A stretch of 64,000 nucleotides of DNA from Myxococcales bacterium (GTDB taxonomy: Bacteria; Myxococcota_A; UBA9042). A program made the translations under genes and the position numbers. Shown here piece after piece: positions 58,755-64,000 of this stretch. The notes under the pieces were generated by a model, which was not told the origin of the DNA, ran no database searches, and was given only the letters and a program-made list of their open reading frames with translations. Position 1 is the first letter of the stretch; each line of letters opens with the position of its first letter. The stretch is from positions 1 to 64,000 of the forward strand of contig SHZF01000007.1 of assembly GCA_009692425.1 (NCBI GenBank), in the 5' to 3' direction.

Positions 58755-59180
58755 ATGAACGATTCTGGTGGTTTTGAACTGGTGCCGCTGACCGACGAGC
58801 AGGTCGAGAAGCAGCGCCAGGCCCTCCTCGAAAAGCGCGAGCGTGTGCTGCAAGCCGTGCGCGCCGCAGAACAGAATCAGGACCCCGACGAGTTGCGGGT
58901 CGCCGACGAGATGGACCTGTCGAGCGTCGGCTACGATCAGGCGTTCGAGTTCCGCCTGCGCGACCGCGATGCGACGCTGCTCAAGAAGATCGACAAGGCG
59001 CTGCGCCGCATTGAGTCGAATGAGTACAACTTCTGCGAGGAATGCGAAGGCGTCATCGGGTCGGCCCGGCTGTCGGCGCGGCCCGAAGCGAACCTGTGCA
59101 TCGACTGCAAGGAAAAGCAGGAACACACGGAAAAGATGTACGAGAAGCGCCGTCAACGCATGACCTCGTTCGAGATGTAG
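58755..59180 (+). CDS. DksA/TraR-family C4 zinc-finger regulator
   Basis: The protein has 141 residues; GGGAGG lies five bases before the ATG. An N-terminal coiled coil (QVEKQRQALLEKRERVLQAV) has acidic residues at the tip (DEMDLSSVGYDQAFE). A C4 zinc finger follows (FCEECEGVIG and CIDCKEKQE). Family members enter the RNA polymerase secondary channel and modulate transcription with ppGpp. Whether this is the main DksA or a paralogue cannot be told here. Confidence 0.9.
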   Translation: MNDSGGFELVPLTDEQVEKQRQALLEKRERVLQAVRAAEQNQDPDELRVADEMDLSSVGYDQAFEFRLRDRDATLLKKIDKALRRIESNEYNFCEECEGVIGSARLSARPEANLCIDCKEKQEHTEKMYEKRRQRMTSFEM

Positions 59181-59204
59181 CTCCCGTCCTCGCGAGGCCG
59201 CCCC

Positions 59205-60644
59205 GTGTCCGACGCGCCGACCGCGCCCGCCCTGCGTCGCACCCGGCTCGTCCGCGTCGATCCCGATGGTACCGTCGCCGAGTACATTTTCGACCAGCCG
59301 ACGATCCGCATCGGCGCGCTCGACGACAACGACCTGATCCTCGACGACGACAAGGTCAGCCGCTGCCACGCCAACGTGTACTGCGACGGCGACGATGTCT
59401 TCATCGAGGACCTGAATTCGACGACGGGCACGTGGGTGAACCGGGTCCGGGTGCGAACGGCATTCCTGCAGTCGGGGTGCTCGATCCGCGTGGGCAACAC
59501 GACCTTGACGTTCTCGGCGCTCAACGACCGCCACGAGGCGGCGCCGCCCGCCCACGAGTCGCTCGGCGCGCTGGTCGGCCGTTCCGAAGTGTTTCGCCGG
59601 GTGATGGCAACAGTCGAAAAGGTGGCCCCGACCGGGGCAACGGTCGTCATCGAGGGCGAGACGGGCACCGGCAAGGAACTGGTGGCCCGCACGCTGCACG
59701 CCCTCAGCCCGCGCGCCCAGCAGCCTTTCGTGGTGTTCGACTGTGGCGCGGTGCAGCCCAACCTCGTCGAGTCGGAACTGTTCGGTCACGAGAAGGGCTC
59801 CTTCACGGGCGCGCTGGCAACCCGGCAGGGGCTGTTCGAGACGGCGCACGGCGGCACGATCTTCCTCGACGAGATCGGTGAACTGGGGCTTGATTTGCAG
59901 CCCAAGCTGCTGCGAGCCCTCGAGACCCGCGAGGTGCGGCGGGTGGGCGGCAACCGGCCCGTGCGCATCGATGTCCGCGTCGTGGCGGCGACCCACCGCG
60001 ACCTGCCGACCGAGGTGCGCGAGGGCCGCTTTCGCGAAGACCTGTTCTACCGGCTGGGCGTCGTGCGCATCCGGATGCCGGCCCTGCGCGAGCGGCGCGA
60101 AGACGTCGAACTGCTGGTGCGCCACCTGCTGCGGCAAGGTGCGTTCAACCGCGCTCCAGACGGCACGCTGCGGGTGCGCGGCATCAGTCACGACGCGCTG
60201 CAGGCGCTGTACCACCATGACTGGCCGGGCAACGTGCGCGAACTCGGCAACGTGGTCGAGCGCGCGTGCAGTTTTGCCGACGGCGACCTGATCCAGCTCG
60301 AGGACCTGCCTGACGCCATCAGCGGCTTCGGCCAGACGCGCGGGCGCACGAAGGCCGAACTGCCGACGGAGCCGCTGCGCACCGCGGGTTCGGGCACCGT
60401 GTCGATCCCGGTGCTGGCCGACCAGACGTTCAAGGAAGCGAAGGAGGCCGTGCTCGCCGACTTCGAGCGGCAGTACCTCGCCAGTGTGCTCCAGCGCCAC
60501 TCGGGCAACCTGAGCCAGGCCGCGCGTGTCGCGGAAGTCGATCGCAAGCACTTTCGCCGACTGGCGCGCAAGTACAACCTGCTCCAGCCCAGGCCGGGCG
60601 ATGCCGAAGAAGAGGGCGAGGAACTCGCCGAGGACACCGACTGA
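59205..60644 (+). CDS. FHA-domain sigma-54-dependent transcriptional activator
   Basis: The protein has 479 residues; GTG 59205 has GAGG seven bases upstream. An FHA phosphothreonine-binding domain ([32 protein letters not shown]) precedes an AAA+ domain with Walker [12 protein letters not shown], the sigma-54 loop GSFTGA (usually GAFTGA), Walker [11 protein letters not shown], and WPGNVREL. A Fis-type helix-turn-helix ([22 protein letters not shown]) and an acidic tail end it. It is presumably controlled by Ser/Thr kinases. Confidence 0.94.
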   Translation: MSDAPTAPALRRTRLVRVDPDGTVAEYIFDQPTIRIGALDDNDLILDDDKVSRCHANVYCDGDDVFIEDLNSTTGTWVNRVRVRTAFLQSGCSIRVGNTTLTFSALNDRHEAAPPAHESLGALVGRSEVFRRVMATVEKVAPTGATVVIEGETGTGKELVARTLHALSPRAQQPFVVFDCGAVQPNLVESELFGHEKGSFTGALATRQGLFETAHGGTIFLDEIGELGLDLQPKLLRALETREVRRVGGNRPVRIDVRVVAATHRDLPTEVREGRFREDLFYRLGVVRIRMPALRERREDVELLVRHLLRQGAFNRAPDGTLRVRGISHDALQALYHHDWPGNVRELGNVVERACSFADGDLIQLEDLPDAISGFGQTRGRTKAELPTEPLRTAGSGTVSIPVLADQTFKEAKEAVLADFERQYLASVLQRHSGNLSQAARVAEVDRKHFRRLARKYNLLQPRPGDAEEEGEELAEDTD

Positions 60645-60647
60645 CGC

Positions 60648-63089
60648 ATGGCCGCAATTGCCGCCGAGTCCGTCCCGGGCCGGCTGACCGACATTGCGAT
60701 CGCCACCGCGCTGTGCCTAGGCACGGTGGGGTTGCTCGTTGCGACGGCGGACGCCGGCTTCACCCGCGACGAGGCCTTCTATTTCGGTCACGCCGAAACC
60801 TACCAGGACTGGGTCGTGCAGCTCCAGCGCGGCGGCAAGGCGCGTGCCGATGCCATGGAACGCACCGCACTGCTCGACACCTGGCGCAACAACGGCGAGC
60901 ACCCGCCGCTCGACAAGTGGCTTTTCGGCCTGTCGTGGCGCGTGGTGGGGCGCAAGCTGCGCCCGATCGGCAACTTTCGCCTGGACGGCCGCCGCATCGT
61001 GGCAGACGTCGACAACCTCGGGCCATCCCATGGCTTCTCGCGCGGCGGGCGCATCGCGCTCCTGGTGCCGCAACTCGTCGGGCGCAGCGCGGCGCCGGAC
61101 GGCCGCCAGTGGATGAACGGCGAGATCATCGAGCGCAAGGACCACCGCGCCACCGTGCGCCTCGATGCGACCGCCGACCTGGATCTGCTTCAGCGCCGCT
61201 GCCCTGCCGCGGGGCCCATCGAATCGGCGGGCACCACCGGGGCGACGCGGCTCGTCTTGCGCACGTCGTGCGAGGCGGTCGAGCAGCGCTTGTTGTATGT
61301 GCTGTCTGAGTCTCAGGCGATGCGGCTGCCCGGCATGGTGTTCGCCGGCCTGCTGGTCGCCGCGATCTTCTTGGCCGCGCGACTGTTTTTCGTCGGCGCC
61401 ACGACGGTGGCCGGCTTCCAACCCAGCCGGGCGGCCGCAGCGACAGTGGCGGTGGGCTACCTGACGATTCCGCAGCCGTTCTGGCACGCCCACCTCGCTG
61501 CGTTCGACACCACGATCGTCGCACTCCTGTTCCTGACCACGTTTGCCTACCTGCGCTCGCTGCGCCACCCGGGCTGGGCGTGGGTCGCGGGCGTGCTGTG
61601 GGGCATCTCGCTGCTTGCCAAGCACAACGCGCTGTTCTTGCCGGTGCCGCTCATCGCCCTGTGGTTGTGGGATGCGCTGGCTGAGGAGCGCGTCAGCCTG
61701 TCGGGTTTCGCGCGCGGCCGGCGCGGGCCGGTGCTGCTCGGCGTGGGCGTGCTGGTGGGGGTGCTGGCGTGGAAATTCGTCCATCCTCTGGCGGGGATGG
61801 GCCTGGGCCTGCTCGTGCTGGCAGACCGCCACGTGCGGCTCGCGCTGCCGCCGCTGCCGAGCGCGCTGTTCGTGATGTTGCCGGTCGGCTTCGCGATCCT
61901 CGTCGCCGGCTGGCCACTGCTGTGGGTCGACACGGCGGACAACCTAGTGCGTTGGATCGAGTTCCACCTGCACCACGAACACTACATGCAGTCGTATTTC
62001 GGCCAGGTGCTCGCATATCCGCCGTTCCCGACGTCGTTCGCGTGGGCCATGACGCTTTTCACGGTTCCGCTGACGCTGCTGGCCGTGTTTGCGCTCGGGT
62101 TCGCGGTCGTGCATCGGCCACGCACGCTGCCCGACGCGCTGCGGCGACTGCTCCGGCTCCCGGAGCCCGCCTTGAGCGACATTCGCGGCCCGCCCCCGAC
62201 GGCCCTGCGCGCACCATCGGCCCAGACCGGAGCCCGCCGCCGCAAACAGAGCTCTCATTACCTGACCGCATGGACGCGCATGGACGCCTTCGACGCCGTG
62301 GGGCGCACCGCCGAATTGCGCGCGCACGACCGACTGGTGCTGCTCAGCGTGCTGTGGCCGCTCGCGCTGATTTCGTTGCCCGGCACGCCGATTTTCGGGG
62401 GCACGAAGCACTGGATGTCCGCGTTCCCGTTCATGCTCGTGCTCGGCGCACGCGGGCTCGACTGGGTACTGCGGACACTGGAAGACGCGATCGCGCCGCC
62501 CCAACACCTCGACCCGCAATTCAACCCCACTGGCACCGAGGCAGCGCTCGCACGCATGGGCGTGATCAGGGTCGAGGGCGCGGCGGCCCCCGGCTGGTTC
62601 CGCGCAAGGCTCTGCCCGGCCGTGCTGACCCTGGTGCTGGTCGGGCTCGTGCTGGTCCCAGCGGCGGTGGCGACGGCCGACGTGCATCCGCATGGCAGCG
62701 CCTACTACAACGAACTGGTGGGCGGCCTGCCCGGTGCGGCGGAACGCGACATGCAGCGCCAGTTTTGGGGCGGCACGACCCGCGAGGGTCTCGAGGAGAT
62801 CAACCGCCGGGCGCCCCGTGGCGCGTCGGTCTGGTTCCACAAAAGCGCGTGGGGCGCGTACCAGATGTATGTGCGCGAGGGGTGGCTCCGCCACGACCTG
62901 CGCTACTCCGGGGGACCGGAAGGCACGCAATTGGGGCTCTACCACCACCAGCGCGACCACGACGACTACGAGTTGGAGGCCCAGCGCGAGTGGGGCACGC
63001 GGGCGCCCGTGTGGCAGGCGGATCGCGATGGGGTGGCGCTGCTCTCCGTCTACGAGCGCCCGCTGCCGCCCAGCAGCGCCGGGCGTTGA
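60648..63089 (+). CDS. GT39-like membrane glycosyltransferase with inserted loop domain
   Basis: The protein has 813 residues. The first periplasmic loop has the ArnT/PMT-type signature (TRDEAFYFGHAETY; NNGEHPPLDKWLFG), where the Asp-Glu pair is catalytic in the family. About ten membrane helices follow (e.g. MVFAGLLVAAIFLAARLFF; LLFLTTFAYLRSL). Residues about 100-210 are a soluble beta-rich insertion not usual in the family. The C-terminus is a periplasmic domain. It should transfer a sugar from a polyprenyl carrier to an unknown acceptor. Confidence 0.88.
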   Translation: MAAIAAESVPGRLTDIAIATALCLGTVGLLVATADAGFTRDEAFYFGHAETYQDWVVQLQRGGKARADAMERTALLDTWRNNGEHPPLDKWLFGLSWRVVGRKLRPIGNFRLDGRRIVADVDNLGPSHGFSRGGRIALLVPQLVGRSAAPDGRQWMNGEIIERKDHRATVRLDATADLDLLQRRCPAAGPIESAGTTGATRLVLRTSCEAVEQRLLYVLSESQAMRLPGMVFAGLLVAAIFLAARLFFVGATTVAGFQPSRAAAATVAVGYLTIPQPFWHAHLAAFDTTIVALLFLTTFAYLRSLRHPGWAWVAGVLWGISLLAKHNALFLPVPLIALWLWDALAEERVSLSGFARGRRGPVLLGVGVLVGVLAWKFVHPLAGMGLGLLVLADRHVRLALPPLPSALFVMLPVGFAILVAGWPLLWVDTADNLVRWIEFHLHHEHYMQSYFGQVLAYPPFPTSFAWAMTLFTVPLTLLAVFALGFAVVHRPRTLPDALRRLLRLPEPALSDIRGPPPTALRAPSAQTGARRRKQSSHYLTAWTRMDAFDAVGRTAELRAHDRLVLLSVLWPLALISLPGTPIFGGTKHWMSAFPFMLVLGARGLDWVLRTLEDAIAPPQHLDPQFNPTGTEAALARMGVIRVEGAAAPGWFRARLCPAVLTLVLVGLVLVPAAVATADVHPHGSAYYNELVGGLPGAAERDMQRQFWGGTTREGLEEINRRAPRGASVWFHKSAWGAYQMYVREGWLRHDLRYSGGPEGTQLGLYHHQRDHDDYELEAQREWGTRAPVWQADRDGVALLSVYERPLPPSSAGR

Positions 63090-63169
63090 AGCCAGACGCC
63101 CCTGCCCGTACACTCGCGCGCCCTGCGCCGCAGCCAGCCCGGCCGCGCGCGGAGTCTGCGGAGCCGCTC

Positions 63170-64000
63170 TTGCCCCTGCCGAACCCGACACGCCACTGCG
63201 CTTGGTCCACCCAGATGGTCGACTGCGTGCTTGCCGTGGCCGTGCTGGCGGCAGGGACCCTGAGCCCGGGCCGTGGCAGCGCGCTCACGCCAGCACCGGC
63301 GTCGGCGAGCCCGCCAGCCCCGTTCGAGGCCGCGCCGGTACTCGACGAGGGCGCGCCGACTGCCCATCCTTTGGTGTCGCTGCAATGGGCCGGCGACCTG
63401 CGCGTGCGCGGCGAGCGCTGGTCCGGCGTGCGGTGGTCGCTGGGCAACCCGGGTCCGCTGCACCCGCTGCTGCGCCACGGCGCGGCCACGTCCGGCTTGT
63501 CTGACGGCAGCGCGGTCCACACGACAGACCTGCGCCTGCGCCTGGAGCCGACGCTGCACGTCGCCGAATGGTCGCAGGTTCACGCCCAGTTGGACCTCGG
63601 CCTTGGCGCCGGCGTTCCGCTGGGCGGCGACACAGCGACCTTCCTGGGCGGCAGCGCGCAAGGCGACGTGGGCAGCGAGACCGGCGCGGCCCCCGTGCGC
63701 GGCGGCTTCGGCGTGCGACGCTTGTGGCTGACCGCCAAACTGATCGGCATGGCCGACCTCGAGTTGGGACGCACCCCGGACCACTTCGGCATGGGGCTCG
63801 TGCGCAACGCAGGCGGCGGCTTTGACGGGGATTTCCAGAGCGATGTCGATCGGATCGCACTGCAGGCCGAACTGTTCGGCTTCCAGTTCAAGGTGGCGCG
63901 CGACTGGCTGGCTGGCTGGCTGCCGGAGCCCGCCTCGGCTCCGGGCGGCGTCGCCATGCCGCTGCAAGACTCCGCCGACGTGGTGCGCTGGGTCTTCGAG
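63170..64000 (+). CDS. outer-membrane beta-barrel-like protein, partial (C-terminus beyond window)
   Basis: The frame is open to the window end (277 codons). TTG 63170 is preferred: GGAG lies six bases upstream and the signal peptide gains a basic n-region; ATG 63215 is the alternative. After the signal and an Ala/Pro linker come alternating beta-strands (LRLRLEPTLHVAEWSQVHAQLDLGLG; RRLWLTAKLIGMADLELGR) and RTPDHFGMGLVRNAGG, reminiscent of a myxobacterial outer-membrane family (TIGR04551-like; from memory). Confidence 0.7.
   Translation, partial: MPLPNPTRHCAWSTQMVDCVLAVAVLAAGTLSPGRGSALTPAPASASPPAPFEAAPVLDEGAPTAHPLVSLQWAGDLRVRGERWSGVRWSLGNPGPLHPLLRHGAATSGLSDGSAVHTTDLRLRLEPTLHVAEWSQVHAQLDLGLGAGVPLGGDTATFLGGSAQGDVGSETGAAPVRGGFGVRRLWLTAKLIGMADLELGRTPDHFGMGLVRNAGGGFDGDFQSDVDRIALQAELFGFQFKVARDWLAGWLPEPASAPGGVAMPLQDSADVVRWVFE

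Overview
The window is very GC-rich, gene-dense DNA from a Gram-negative bacterium, most likely a myxobacterium-like deltaproteobacterium (Myxococcota or a relative). The reasons are inferential: large secreted lipoproteins with cysteine-rich and MopE-type repeats, a type IV pilin behind a sigma-54 promoter, an FHA/sigma-54 activator, a 910-residue RpoD, many stop/start overlaps, and both outer-membrane and murein-recycling genes. No phage, insertion sequence, CRISPR array or rRNA was seen.

Layout. 1-4.3 kb (-): two secreted proteins, one a cysteine-rich lipoprotein built from about 309-residue super-repeats. 4.5-8.2 kb: a two-subunit GMC alcohol/sugar dehydrogenase (-) divergent from an aldehyde dehydrogenase (+), followed by a zinc-finger RNase HI. 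9.1-14.9 kb (-): dnaG-rpoD, a CAU tRNA preceded by tandem copies of its own 5' end, and a C4 zinc-ribbon coiled-coil protein. 15.2-24.7 kb (+): pyrG, rsmI, rnhB, yraN, then four genes for a xanthine-dehydrogenase-like system (FeS and FAD subunits, XdhC, a DUF309-MocA fusion) without the molybdenum subunit, then rpsA. 25.1-25.7 kb (+): pilin. 25.8-29.0 kb (-): lipoprotein, alanine racemase, HAD phosphatase. 29.3-30.7 kb (+): a membrane-anchored unknown.

30.7-38.0 kb (-) is a compact five-gene exopolysaccharide-type locus: YaiO-like outer-membrane protein, membrane-anchored HEAT protein, GT2 synthase with an extra C-terminal domain, a toroid-like lipoprotein, and a degenerate aminotransferase-fold protein. 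It is the best candidate for an undescribed system. 38.2-45.0 kb (-): a double radical-SAM/B12 protein, two zinc-ribbon membrane proteins, a 28-codon ORF, rpiB, nrdR, ribD and ribE. 45.1-46.6 kb (+): lamin-tail lipoprotein and rpe. 46.9-48.9 kb: a convergent gene pair flanked by 16-bp direct repeats. 48.9-58.5 kb (-): TPR lipoprotein, MopE-repeat lipoprotein, mpl, priA and an unknown. 58.8-64 kb (+): a DksA-like protein, an FHA-sigma54 activator, a GT39-like glycosyltransferase and the start of an outer-membrane protein.

A theme across the window is short in-frame tandem repeats with units of 18 or 21 bp (6 or 7 codons), found in unrelated proteins (aldehyde dehydrogenase, FeS subunit, alanine racemase, PriA, two lipoproteins), always in linkers or at termini.
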